A stretch of 64,000 nt of DNA from Rubricoccus marinus (GTDB lineage: Bacteria > Bacteroidota > Rhodothermia > Rhodothermales > Rubricoccaceae): the NCBI RefSeq assembly GCF_002257665.1, contig NZ_MQWB01000001.1, forward strand, positions 2,438,843 to 2,502,842, written 5' to 3'. The notes beneath the pieces were generated by a model. The model ran no database searches. It was not told the DNA's origin and saw nothing but the letters and a program-made list of their open reading frames with translations. Of the stretch, positions 51,251-59,124 are shown piece by piece. Every line of letters starts with the position of its first letter. Positions within the stretch are counted from its first letter, which is position 1. Made by a program: the position numbers and the translations under genes.

Positions 51251-52548
51251 GACAGGACGGGCAGCGTGGTGTGCATCTCGCCGTCGCCAGAGGCTCCGGC
51301 GCGCTTCGCCTCTAGCGCGCCGTCGCGGTGCGCGGCGTCGATCCAGCCGCCGGCGAGCACGTCGTCGCCGTCGTACAGCACGAGCGCCTGTCCGGGCGCG
51401 GGCGCCGAGCGCGGGGCCTCGAAGACGGCTTCGACGGAGTCCTCGCCGGTCTGCCGCACGAGCGCGGGCGCGCCGGGGTCCTTGTAGCGCACCTGCGCCG
51501 TTACGCGCGTCTCCTCCGGGAAGCCACCCACGCCGACCCAGTTGAGGTCGCTCGCGAGAACGGTCCGTCCGCTCAGCGCCTCGCGCGGCCCGAGGTAGAC
51601 CGTCTCCGTCAGCGGGTCGATGCGCGTGACGTAGATGGGCTCGCTCCACGCGAGTCCGAGTCCGCGCCGCTGCCCTACGGTGTAGAACGGCGTCCCGCGG
51701 TGCTGCCCCAGAACGTCGCCAGAGGCCTCCCACACGAAATCGCCGCCCACGCGCTCGGCGAGGCCGGGACGGCGGCGCTCCAGCCAGCCTCGGTAGTCGC
51801 CATCGGGCACGAAGCAGATCTCGTAGGAGTCCTTCTTGTCGGCCACTTCGAGGTGTCCCATCTCGGCCGCGAGGGCGCGGATGTCCGGCTTCGTCATCGC
51901 GCCGAGCGGGAGCAGCGTGCGCGCGAGGTGCGCCTGCTCCACGCCCCACAGCGCGTAGCTCTGGTCCTTGTTGCGGTCCACGCCGCGCGAGAGGATGTAG
52001 CGGCGGGAGGTAGCCTGCGGGGAGCGGCCAGCGGCAGACTCCGCCTCTGGCGCCAGAGGCCCTCCCGTTGCCACGTCTCCACCGCCCAATACCTCCGCGC
52101 CAGAGGCCCGGACCCTCGCGTAGTGCCCCGTCGCGATCCACTCGCAGTCCAGCGCGTCGGCGCGCTTGAGGAGGGCGGCCCACTTGACGTGGGTGTTGCA
52201 CAGCACGCAGGGGTTGGGCGTGCGTCCGGTGAGGTAGTCGCGCTCGAAGCGGTCGATGACGAACGAGCCGAACTCGTCGCGGATGTCGACGATGAAGTGC
52301 GGCACGCCGAGCCGGACGGCAACGGCGCGGGCGTCGTTCATGTCGTCCAAGGAGCAACAGCCGACCTGCTTGCCACCGGGCGCCTTTGCGCGAGCCTGCG
52401 CCTCGGCCTTGCCGCCGGTCGTGGCGTGGTCCCACGTCTTCATGGTGACGCCCACCACGTCGTACCCCTGCTCATGGAGCAAGGCCGCGGCGACGCTGGA
52501 ATCGACGCCGCCGCTCATGGCGACAAGTACGCGGCCGTGACGGCTCAT
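51247..52548 (-). CDS. mnmA: tRNA-specific 2-thiouridylase
   Basis: Adds sulfur to U34 of tRNAs for Lys, Glu and Gln using ATP and a persulfide relay; 433 aa. The PP-loop is SGGVDSS (12-18). The catalytic cysteines lie in NPCVLCN and YEICFVPDGDY. The tRNA-contact motif ATGHYARV is present, as are the C-terminal beta-barrel elements (GQHRGTPFYTVGQRRGLGLA, split). Compared with the usual about 360 aa it has an insertion of about 30 residues after ATGHYARV, rich in Gly, Ala, PLAPEA and ASG and containing an 18-bp palindrome (52043-52060). Another Lys/Ala/Gly-rich insertion is near residue 45. It is followed by the overlapping zinc-ribbon gene. Confidence 0.96.
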   Translation of the reverse strand: MSRHGRVLVAMSGGVDSSVAAALLHEQGYDVVGVTMKTWDHATTGGKAEAQARAKAPGGKQVGCCSLDDMNDARAVAVRLGVPHFIVDIRDEFGSFVIDRFERDYLTGRTPNPCVLCNTHVKWAALLKRADALDCEWIATGHYARVRASGAEVLGGGDVATGGPLAPEAESAAGRSPQATSRRYILSRGVDRNKDQSYALWGVEQAHLARTLLPLGAMTKPDIRALAAEMGHLEVADKKDSYEICFVPDGDYRGWLERRRPGLAERVGGDFVWEASGDVLGQHRGTPFYTVGQRRGLGLAWSEPIYVTRIDPLTETVYLGPREALSGRTVLASDLNWVGVGGFPEETRVTAQVRYKDPGAPALVRQTGEDSVEAVFEAPRSAPAPGQALVLYDGDDVLAGGWIDAAHRDGALEAKRAGASGDGEMHTTLPVLS

Positions 52549-52692
52549 GGGATCTCAGGGTGGGACGGAAGGGGCAGAGGGAACCTAGGTGCAACAACGC
52601 GGCGCACCCGTCCTTCTCGCGCGTTCCGCTGGTTTTTCGCTTGGGTGGGCCCCTGGCGACAGGCAACTTGAGCGCTCCAACCCCACGCCCCT

Positions 52693-53091
52693 ATGACCCC
52701 GCGACCGCCCTCGCCGAGACGCCGAATCAACGCCGCTGGCGCGCCCGCTGCCATTGGTCCGTACTGCCAGGGACTGCTCGTGGGCGAGACGTTGTACGTC
52801 TCGGGCCAGATCGCGATGGACCCGGAGAGCGGCGAGAAGATCGAGGGCGACATCCAGGAGGAGACGGCGCAGGTGCTGGACAACATCGCGGCCGTGCTCC
52901 GCGAGGCGCAGATGGACTTCGCGCATGTCGTGCAGGTAACGGTTTTCCTGCGCGACATGGACGATTACGCGCTCATGAACGAGGTCTACTCCCGCTACTT
53001 CAGCGGCGCCACGCCCGCCCGCGAGGCCCTCGAAGTGGGCAAGCTGCCGCGCGACGCGCAGGTCGAGATCTCCTGCATCGCGGTCGCCTAA
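52693..53091 (+). CDS. ridA: RidA family enamine/imine deaminase
   Basis: A 132-aa RidA/YER057c/UK114 protein that hydrolyses reactive 2-aminoacrylate released by PLP enzymes. The core is intact: GAPAAIGPYCQGLLVGETLYVSGQI (split), the EETAQVLDNIAAVL helix, TVFLRDMDDYALMNEVYSRYF and TPAREALEVGKLPRDAQVEI, which keeps the essential arginine (PAREALEV). The N-terminal 12 residues are Pro/Arg-rich and extend the family length slightly; translation might start later. It converges on apt. Confidence 0.94.
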   Translation: MTPRPPSPRRRINAAGAPAAIGPYCQGLLVGETLYVSGQIAMDPESGEKIEGDIQEETAQVLDNIAAVLREAQMDFAHVVQVTVFLRDMDDYALMNEVYSRYFSGATPAREALEVGKLPRDAQVEISCIAVA

Positions 53092-53110
53092 TTCTAATTC
53101 TCTGGGGCGC

Positions 53111-53128
53111 GCCTCTGGCGCCAGAGGC
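53111..53128. terminator. Type A palindrome abutting the apt stop
   Basis: GCCTCTGGCGCCAGAGGC ends one base before the apt stop and starts 19 bp after the ridA stop, in a 37-bp convergent gap. Confidence 0.5.
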
Positions 53129-53650
53129 TTACCCCTCGGTCATCAGCGCGTGGACACGCGTGCCTTCGGGGAGCGCCGCGCGGCCACCGAGGAACGCGAG
53201 TTCCAGCACGAACGACGCGCCGACAACCGCCGCGCCCTCGCGCGAGACGAGCCGGCACGCCGCCCCCGCCGTGCCGCCGGTCGCGATCACGTCGTCGTGG
53301 ACGAGCACGCGTGCGCCCGGTGGCAGGACGTCTTTGGGCAGTTCGATGGCGTCCTCGCCGTACTCCAGCGCGTAGGTCTCGCGCGGCCCCGCCAGAGGCA
53401 GCTTGCCCGGCTTCCGCGCCGGCACGAGCCCGGCGCCGAGCCGCACTGCTAGCGCGCCGCCAAACCAGTACCCACGCGACTCGATGGCGAGCACGTGCGT
53501 CACGCCTGCGTCTTTCCACGGCTCCGCCAACGCCTCGACGCCTCTGGCGAACAGGGCTGCGTTGGCTAGGACAGGCGTGAGGTCTTTGAACTGGATGCCC
53601 GGCTCGGGAAAGTCAGGAACGGTGCGGACGGCGGCGTCGAAGTCGGACAT
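53129..53650 (-). CDS. apt: Adenine phosphoribosyltransferase
   Basis: Salvages adenine to AMP with PRPP; 173 aa, typical length. The N-terminal VRTVPDFPEPGIQFKDLTPVL (split) is the family start, followed by VLAIESRGYWFGGALA, LVPARKPGKLP and the PRPP-binding VLVHDDVIATGGTAGA. ATG 53650 opens MSDFDAAVRTVP. The 252-bp gap to the next gene contains a type A palindrome at 53772-53789 and two more motif copies; I saw no gene in it. Confidence 0.96.
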   Translation of the reverse strand: MSDFDAAVRTVPDFPEPGIQFKDLTPVLANAALFARGVEALAEPWKDAGVTHVLAIESRGYWFGGALAVRLGAGLVPARKPGKLPLAGPRETYALEYGEDAIELPKDVLPPGARVLVHDDVIATGGTAGAACRLVSREGAAVVGASFVLELAFLGGRAALPEGTRVHALMTEG

Positions 53651-53771
53651 GGGCGCGATGGAGTGGAAGGGGGAAGATCGCCGTCGGGCGGGCCTCTGGC
53701 GCAGGGGGGTGATGCGTACTGCGTGATGCGCACGGAGTAGCAACATGGGGCTCTGGCATTCGACTCCGCTC

Positions 53772-53789
53772 GCCTCTGGCGCCAGAGGC
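53772..53789. repeat. 18-bp palindrome in the apt-53903 divergent gap
   Basis: GCCTCTGGCGCCAGAGGC (type A), with further single copies at 53691-53700 and 53829-53838 in the same gap. Confidence 0.85.
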
Positions 53790-53902
53790 GAAACAGGTGG
53801 GGCGCGGCACCTCTCTCCCCTCGCTGTCGCGCCAGAGGCACCGAGCGGCGCGCTATTCTCCGACACGCGGGGCGCCGGCACGGTCTCCGCGAGGTACCGC
53901 GC

Positions 53903-54340
53903 ATGCTCCCGTTCCGCCTCTGGCGAATCGCTCTCGCCCTTCCCTTCCTTCTCGCGGCGGCCGCGTCGGCGCAGACCCTGGACCCGCACGGCGCACCCTC
54001 GGCGATCGAGTCCCACCGCGACGTGCTGCTGGGCGAGACGTCCATCGTGGGCCGGTGGGACGCCGTGGAGGTGCGTGGCGACCGTTCGACAACGCTCGAC
54101 CTCCGCTTGCGGCGCCTCGCGAAAACGCTCATCGTCAACCCGACGGGCCGCGCCACGCTCCGCGGGTGGGACGAGCGGCTCAATGGCGGCCGGCCGGAGG
54201 CGTTCGTGGGCACCGTCGCCAGAGGCCGCTTGCGCCTGGAGGCACTCCCCGGCGCCGCTCGCCTCGCGCTCCATGGCGGCCGCCTGTGGATCACCGACCC
54301 CAGCGGGACGACGACCGTCTACGCGTGGCGCGGGCGGTAG
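53903..54340 (+). CDS. Exported protein of unknown function
   Basis: A 145-aa protein with a signal peptide (FRLWRIALALPFLLAAAASAQ, split), so periplasmic or secreted. The mature part is Arg-rich and beta-like (TTLDLRLRRLAKTLIVNPTGRATLRGWDERLNGG, split; LWITDPSGTTTVYAWRGR at the C-terminus). I recognise no family. It is convergent with the CPBP-family gene, with a near-palindromic motif pair in the 41-bp gap (one mismatch). Confidence 0.65.
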   Translation: MLPFRLWRIALALPFLLAAAASAQTLDPHGAPSAIESHRDVLLGETSIVGRWDAVEVRGDRSTTLDLRLRRLAKTLIVNPTGRATLRGWDERLNGGRPEAFVGTVARGRLRLEALPGAARLALHGGRLWITDPSGTTTVYAWRGR

Positions 54341-54381
54341 GGCCGCCTCGCGTGTCGCGCCAGAGGCCTCTGGCAGCGTGG

Positions 54382-55146
54382 CTATGGCGCCTCGCCGCCA
54401 AACATTTCCTCCCACGGGTTCCGCCCCAGCACCCAGACGTAGAACTCGGCGCCGAGCACGCCGTGGTAGATCCCGAGCGGCCACAGGTTCTCGTGTTTCT
54501 GGTACAGCCCGGCGTAGGCCAGCCCGAGGCCCGTTGTGGCCGCGGTGAGTTCCCAGTTGGGGACGTGGACCGACCCGAACGCGGCGGCGGCGATCGGCGT
54601 GACGAGGTACGGGCTCAAGCCCCCATCGCTGAGGTGGCGCGTGACCATGCCTTGCACGAGCATCTGCTGCGTAAGCCCCCACGCGGGGTAAAGCACGAGA
54701 AGCGGCAGCATGTCCGCTTCCAGCCGCAGCGTCCCCTGCGCCGCGCCGATCGCGACCATCCCGGCCGTTGCGACACCCGCCAGGATGGAGGCGTCGCGGA
54801 ACGCCGGGCCGAGGTTCTCTGACGTGAACCCGAGGTCGCGGAAAAAGTCCTCGTCCGTCACGCCGCGGTACCCCACGTAGCCGCCCCAGCCGCCGATCAC
54901 GACAGGGATGTACGCCGCCGAGAGTCCGGCTTCCGACGCCGCGAGGTGCCCCACGCCCGTCAGCGCGACGGCGCCCATCTCGGCCCATTGGCGCGGCGTG
55001 ATCGTCGGCTGCCCGGGCGCGGGGTTGATCGGGATGCGCAGCGAGAGCGTCATCGGTGGGGCCTCTGGCGCGAGCCAGTCCCCCGGTTGCGCGAGCGGAG
55101 CCGCCAGAGGCGCGAGGAGCAGGAGAACAGCGGCCAGCCGGGTCAT
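54382..55146 (-). CDS. CPBP-family membrane protein with altered active site
   Basis: A 254-aa integral membrane protein resembling CPBP (CAAX-processing/bacteriocin-protection) intramembrane proteases. The second motif is FGSVH (190-194) and the third has H228 in GIYHGVLGAEFY. The first motif, normally EExxxR, is QQMLVQ (160-165), so both catalytic glutamates and the arginine are changed. An N-terminal signal peptide or first helix (MTRLAAVLLLLAPLAAPLAQ) is followed by helices at about 60-90, 115-140, 145-165, 185-210 and 220-245. It may be an inactive paralogue with a scaffold role or a glutamine-dependent variant. Confidence 0.72.
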   Translation of the reverse strand: MTRLAAVLLLLAPLAAPLAQPGDWLAPEAPPMTLSLRIPINPAPGQPTITPRQWAEMGAVALTGVGHLAASEAGLSAAYIPVVIGGWGGYVGYRGVTDEDFFRDLGFTSENLGPAFRDASILAGVATAGMVAIGAAQGTLRLEADMLPLLVLYPAWGLTQQMLVQGMVTRHLSDGGLSPYLVTPIAAAAFGSVHVPNWELTAATTGLGLAYAGLYQKHENLWPLGIYHGVLGAEFYVWVLGRNPWEEMFGGEAP

Positions 55147-55234
55147 GTGGCAGAAGCTAGGGGCTCGTCCGAACGGCCGCGTAGCACGTCTGGTGCGCGT
55201 GCGCCTCTGGCGCCGGAGGGACCGCGCGCGAGCC

Positions 55235-55242
55235 TACCTTCG
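55235..55242 (+). promoter_or_regulatory. Candidate -7 box TACCTTCG for the Wzi-like gene
   Basis: Fits TAnnTTyG, 20 nt before the ATG at 55263. Confidence 0.45.
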
Positions 55243-55262
55243 CGTGCCCCTCCGCTCCGCCC

Positions 55263-56954
55263 ATGTGCCGCTTTCTCCCGCTCCTCGCTCTCCCCTTTCT
55301 CCTCCTCGCTGCGCCAGAGGCCCGCGCTCAGGCCGAGGGGCTGACGCAGATCGAGAGCGACCTCGAACGGTTCGTGCTGCGCCAGCACGCGCTCGGGCGC
55401 CTGCCGCGGCTGGACCCCGGCGCGCTGCCGCTCAACACGCGCGCGGCCCTCGCGATGCTGGACTCGATCGACGCGAGCGGGATGTCTGCCGTGGACCGGG
55501 CGCTTCTGGACGGCTACCTGGGCCGCGAGACCGCCGGGTTCCTGGGTGCCCGCGCCGAGTCTACGCCGCTGTACGCCAACCGCCGCTCGTTTATCTCCAC
55601 CTCTGGCGACGGCTACGGGTTGGAGGCCTCTCCCCTTCTGGACCTCTCCTACGGTCCGGCGCAGATCAACCGCGCCGAGGAGGGCGGGACTGAAACCGGC
55701 TCGGCGTGGACGCTCGCCAGAGGCCTCCGCGTAGCCGGTCACGCCGGGCACTTTTTCGCCGAGACGCGCATCGCGGAAACGCAGGAGTTGGTGCCCAACG
55801 GCTCGCGCACACGCAGCACGGCGCCGCGCATCGCCTTTGCGCGCACAACCGGCGGGACAGCCAACGCCCCCGACGCCGAGTACGATTACGTCCGCTCCAC
55901 GGGCATCGTCGGCTACCGCGACCGCTTTGTCGAGCTCCGCGCTGGGCGCGACCGCAACCGGCTCGGCTTCGCCAGAGGCTCGCTCATCCTCAGCAACTAC
56001 GCGTCCGAGTACGACCATGCGCAGGTGCGCCTGAACGTCGGCCCGCTCTCCTTTCAAAGCGTGTACGCGCGCTTCCTAGACCCGCGAGAGGCCGGCGGGA
56101 GCGACTCCGACGGCGTCGTGGAGCAGCGCTACGGCGCGTTCCACCGCGTGGCGTACCGGCCGGGCGCGGGCGTGGAGATCGAGGTCTTCGAGACCGTCAT
56201 CTTCGGCGACCGCGAGGACGACAACCGCAACGGCTTCGAACTCGCCTACCTCACGCCGTTCGCGCTGTACCGCGCCGTCGAGCGCGACCTCGGCAGTCCG
56301 GACAACATCTTGCTCGGTGCTGGCGCTGCCTGGCGCCCGACCTCTGGCGTCCGCGTCTACGGCCAGGGCCTCTTGGACGAGTTAGTCGCGGCCCGCTTTT
56401 TCGACGACGCGTGGACCAGCAAGTGGGGCTTCGTACTCGGCGCGCAGGTCTCGGACCCAAAGATTCCTGGACTCGGTCGGCTGGTCAACACGGATCTCCA
56501 GGTGGAATACAGCCGCATCCGCCCGTACGTCTACGCCCACCGCGACTCCGTCACCGCCGCCGTTCATTACGGCGATGTGCTCGGCCACCCGGCCGGCCCC
56601 AACGCGAGCGACCTCAACGTGCGCCTGGAGCACCGTCCCTCCCGCGATCTCGTTTTCTCCGCCGACCTCTCCTATACCGTCCGCGGCCGCAACACCGACC
56701 TGCTCAACTACGGCTCCGATCCGCAGCGCGAGAACGGTGACCGCGTCCCCGAGCCCAACCCGACGCTCCAGGGCGTCCGCCAGAGGCTCGCGTTCGCGGA
56801 TGTCAGCTTCGGCGCCCGCGTGCTCCCGGACGCGACGGTCGGCCTCCGCGTCCTCGCGCGCATGACCGACGACGAGGCGTTCGGCCGCTCGGGCTTTGTC
56901 GCCCCGCAGCTCTTCCTCCGCTGGTCCGCCGTCCCCCTCGGGCCGCGGTACTAG
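55263..56954 (+). CDS. Wzi-like capsule assembly outer-membrane protein
   Basis: A 563-aa outer-membrane beta-barrel of the capsule assembly Wzi family. A signal peptide (to APEARAQ, about 23) precedes an N-terminal helical region (LTQIESDLERFVLRQHALGRL, split, and RAALAMLDSID). Alternating strands follow up to a C-terminal LFLRWSAVPLGPRY ending in an aromatic residue. Wzi anchors or organises surface polysaccharide. It stands opposite the minus-strand polysaccharide operon, which fits that role. It has its own promoter box and converges on the acyltransferase gene. Motif copies encode ARG and RQR in loops, few in strands. Confidence 0.83.
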   Translation: MCRFLPLLALPFLLLAAPEARAQAEGLTQIESDLERFVLRQHALGRLPRLDPGALPLNTRAALAMLDSIDASGMSAVDRALLDGYLGRETAGFLGARAESTPLYANRRSFISTSGDGYGLEASPLLDLSYGPAQINRAEEGGTETGSAWTLARGLRVAGHAGHFFAETRIAETQELVPNGSRTRSTAPRIAFARTTGGTANAPDAEYDYVRSTGIVGYRDRFVELRAGRDRNRLGFARGSLILSNYASEYDHAQVRLNVGPLSFQSVYARFLDPREAGGSDSDGVVEQRYGAFHRVAYRPGAGVEIEVFETVIFGDREDDNRNGFELAYLTPFALYRAVERDLGSPDNILLGAGAAWRPTSGVRVYGQGLLDELVAARFFDDAWTSKWGFVLGAQVSDPKIPGLGRLVNTDLQVEYSRIRPYVYAHRDSVTAAVHYGDVLGHPAGPNASDLNVRLEHRPSRDLVFSADLSYTVRGRNTDLLNYGSDPQRENGDRVPEPNPTLQGVRQRLAFADVSFGARVLPDATVGLRVLARMTDDEAFGRSGFVAPQLFLRWSAVPLGPRY

Positions 56955-56971
56955 CCTCTGGCGCCAGAGGC
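56954..56971. terminator. Type A palindrome bridging the two stops of the Wzi and acyltransferase genes
   Basis: The GCCTCTGGCGCCAGAGGC palindrome starts with the last base of the Wzi gene's TAG and ends with the first base of the opposing TAG, so a 22-bp palindrome including both stop codons results. Confidence 0.55.
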
Positions 56972-59124
56972 TATCCCTCCGCCTCTGGCGAGGCAGCTCG
57001 CGACGGCACTACGCGGTCCAGTTCGCGCGCCAAGGGCTCGGCGAGAGCCTCGGCGTAGGTCGCCGTGATGTGGTGAGGGTCGCGGAAGGTCACCATCTCG
57101 CCTCGGCGAGCGGTGCACGTGCCCCCGGGGCACACGAGGTCTGTCAGGTCCAAGACCGATGCGCCTCTGGCGCGGGCCGAGGCCTTGAGAATCGCGTAGA
57201 CCCGCTCTCCGGAATCGTGGTCCGCCGCGAAATCGCACGAGGACGGGTCGGGCGTGCGGCCGAACGCCGCATAGTGCTCCTGGCGCGAGAGGCAGACCGG
57301 CGTGTCTGTCGGCGCCCACGGCGTGTCGCGGAACACGACAACGTCGCCGGAGGCCTCCGCGAGTGCCACGAGGGTCTGGTCCATCCCCTCGCGCCACGCC
57401 TCTGGCGAGATCGGGGTCTGATGCGAGATCGCGAGAACAACGAGGTCCGGGCGTGCGGCGCGGATGGAGTCCATGACCAGTCCCGTCCACGTCTCGCACT
57501 CTGTGTAGATGCGGTCCAGGCGCGGGTCGACGTAGGAGACGCCGAGCGGCGCGCACCCAGACTTGGTGTGGTACGAGAGCGTCCAGCCGCGCTGTTTCGC
57601 GATGGCCTGCAACGCAGGCGCCCACTGCGCCGCGTGGCTGTCGCCGAGCAGGACGACCTCGCGACCCGTCTCTGGCGCCTGCACGGTCGGCGTGGAGTCA
57701 GCGCCAGAGGCGAGGTTTTCGCCAGAGGCGAACACGTCAGTGCAGTCCTCGCCAAGCGTGTCGCTGACCGTGCTCCGCTGGCACTCGCGCTCGTAGAGAT
57801 CCGGGACATCCTTCAGCACATTCGTCAGCGCTCGGTGCCGCGGGCTCTCGGCCAGGCCTCTGGCGGCGACGTACCATCCGCCTCCGATCACGAGAGAAAG
57901 CACGGTCACGCCTGCCAGGAGCCCGAGTCCCCGCCGGGACGAGGCCGCGAACCAGCGGTTGTGGCGGACAGGGTTCTCAATAAACCGGTAGGACACCTCT
58001 GCCAAGAGCAACGAGCCCAGCGCGAGCGCGACGCGCGTCGCCAGAGGCAGCTCCCCGTATAGCCCGGCGGCGAACACCAGAACCGGCCAGTGCCAGAGGT
58101 ACCACGAGTACGAGAGCCGCCCCAGCTCTTGCAGCGGTCGCCACGCGAGGGTTCGCGCGAGAGCCGTCCGTGTCGCGGCCGTTCCGCCACGGAGCGCGAG
58201 CGCCGTGCCGACGGTCGGCAGCAGAGCGGCCCAACCGGGGAAAGGCGTCGTTGTCGTGAACGCTACGCCAGAGGCGAGAACGGCTATGAGGCCGGCCCAC
58301 CCCAGCGCGTGCGCCAGAGGCGAGACGGGGTCGGAACCGCCCTCAAAGCGAAGGCCAGCCAGGCCTCTGGCGGGCTCCCCATTATCGGTCGCGTCGCCTC
58401 TGGCGCCAGAGGCAGCCTGCGGCGCGAGAACCGCCAGCGCGCCGAGGCCGAACTCCCAGGCGCGCGCAGGTGAGAAAAAGAACGCCCAGTGCGCGTACCG
58501 CGAGCCCATCAGGGCCAGCATGAACCCGAACGAGAGGAGCGAGACGAGGGCCGCGCCCCATACGAGCCTCTGGCGATGGCGCGGGGCCGCCCCAGCCTTT
58601 CTAAACGCCGCCCACCCTGCCAGAAGCACACCGACCAGCAGCGGCCACGCGATGTAGAATTGCTCTTCCACCGCGAGCGACCACGTGTGCAGCAGCGGGT
58701 TTGTCTCGGCGCCAGCGGCGAGGTAGTCCGTCGCGTCGCTCACAAACAGCAGGTTGGAGGCGTACGCCGCCGTCGCGAGTGCCGTCCGTGCGATCAGCGC
58801 CTGCTCCACAGGCGCGTAGAACACGGCGGCGAAAAGCGCCACGCCCACAATCAGCGCTGCCGCCGCGGGCAGCAGCCTCCGCGCACGGCGGGCGTAGAAC
58901 CGCCAGAGGTCCACACGCCCGGTCTCGTTCACCTCGCGCACGAGCAAGCCCGTGATGAGGTACCCCGAGAGCACGAAGAACACGTCCACGCCGATGTAGC
59001 CGCCCGAGAATCCCGGCACGCCCGCGTGGTACAGCACGACCAAGAGGACCGCGATGCCGCGCAAGCCCTGTATGTCCTGGCGCCACGTCGGACGTGGCGT
59101 TGCCGTGCCCTCTCCTACGCTCAC
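56971..59124 (-). CDS. Membrane acyltransferase with SGNH domain (OafA/YrhL-like)
   Basis: A 717-aa inner-membrane O-acyltransferase that acetylates or acylates surface polysaccharide. The acyltransferase-3 part (about 1-430) begins RGIAVLLVVLYHAGVPGFSGGYIGVDVFFVLSGYLIT (split), with the catalytic histidine in VLYHAG and about ten helices. The periplasmic C-terminal SGNH domain has the nucleophile motif VVLLGDSHAAQWAP and the terminal DPHHIT. Its ATG overlaps the upstream CapD-like gene stop by 4 bases, so it is translated as part of the polysaccharide operon. Two motif palindromes and single copies lie in loop regions. Confidence 0.93.
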   Translation of the reverse strand: MSVGEGTATPRPTWRQDIQGLRGIAVLLVVLYHAGVPGFSGGYIGVDVFFVLSGYLITGLLVREVNETGRVDLWRFYARRARRLLPAAAALIVGVALFAAVFYAPVEQALIARTALATAAYASNLLFVSDATDYLAAGAETNPLLHTWSLAVEEQFYIAWPLLVGVLLAGWAAFRKAGAAPRHRQRLVWGAALVSLLSFGFMLALMGSRYAHWAFFFSPARAWEFGLGALAVLAPQAASGARGDATDNGEPARGLAGLRFEGGSDPVSPLAHALGWAGLIAVLASGVAFTTTTPFPGWAALLPTVGTALALRGGTAATRTALARTLAWRPLQELGRLSYSWYLWHWPVLVFAAGLYGELPLATRVALALGSLLLAEVSYRFIENPVRHNRWFAASSRRGLGLLAGVTVLSLVIGGGWYVAARGLAESPRHRALTNVLKDVPDLYERECQRSTVSDTLGEDCTDVFASGENLASGADSTPTVQAPETGREVVLLGDSHAAQWAPALQAIAKQRGWTLSYHTKSGCAPLGVSYVDPRLDRIYTECETWTGLVMDSIRAARPDLVVLAISHQTPISPEAWREGMDQTLVALAEASGDVVVFRDTPWAPTDTPVCLSRQEHYAAFGRTPDPSSCDFAADHDSGERVYAILKASARARGASVLDLTDLVCPGGTCTARRGEMVTFRDPHHITATYAEALAEPLARELDRVVPSRAASPEAEG

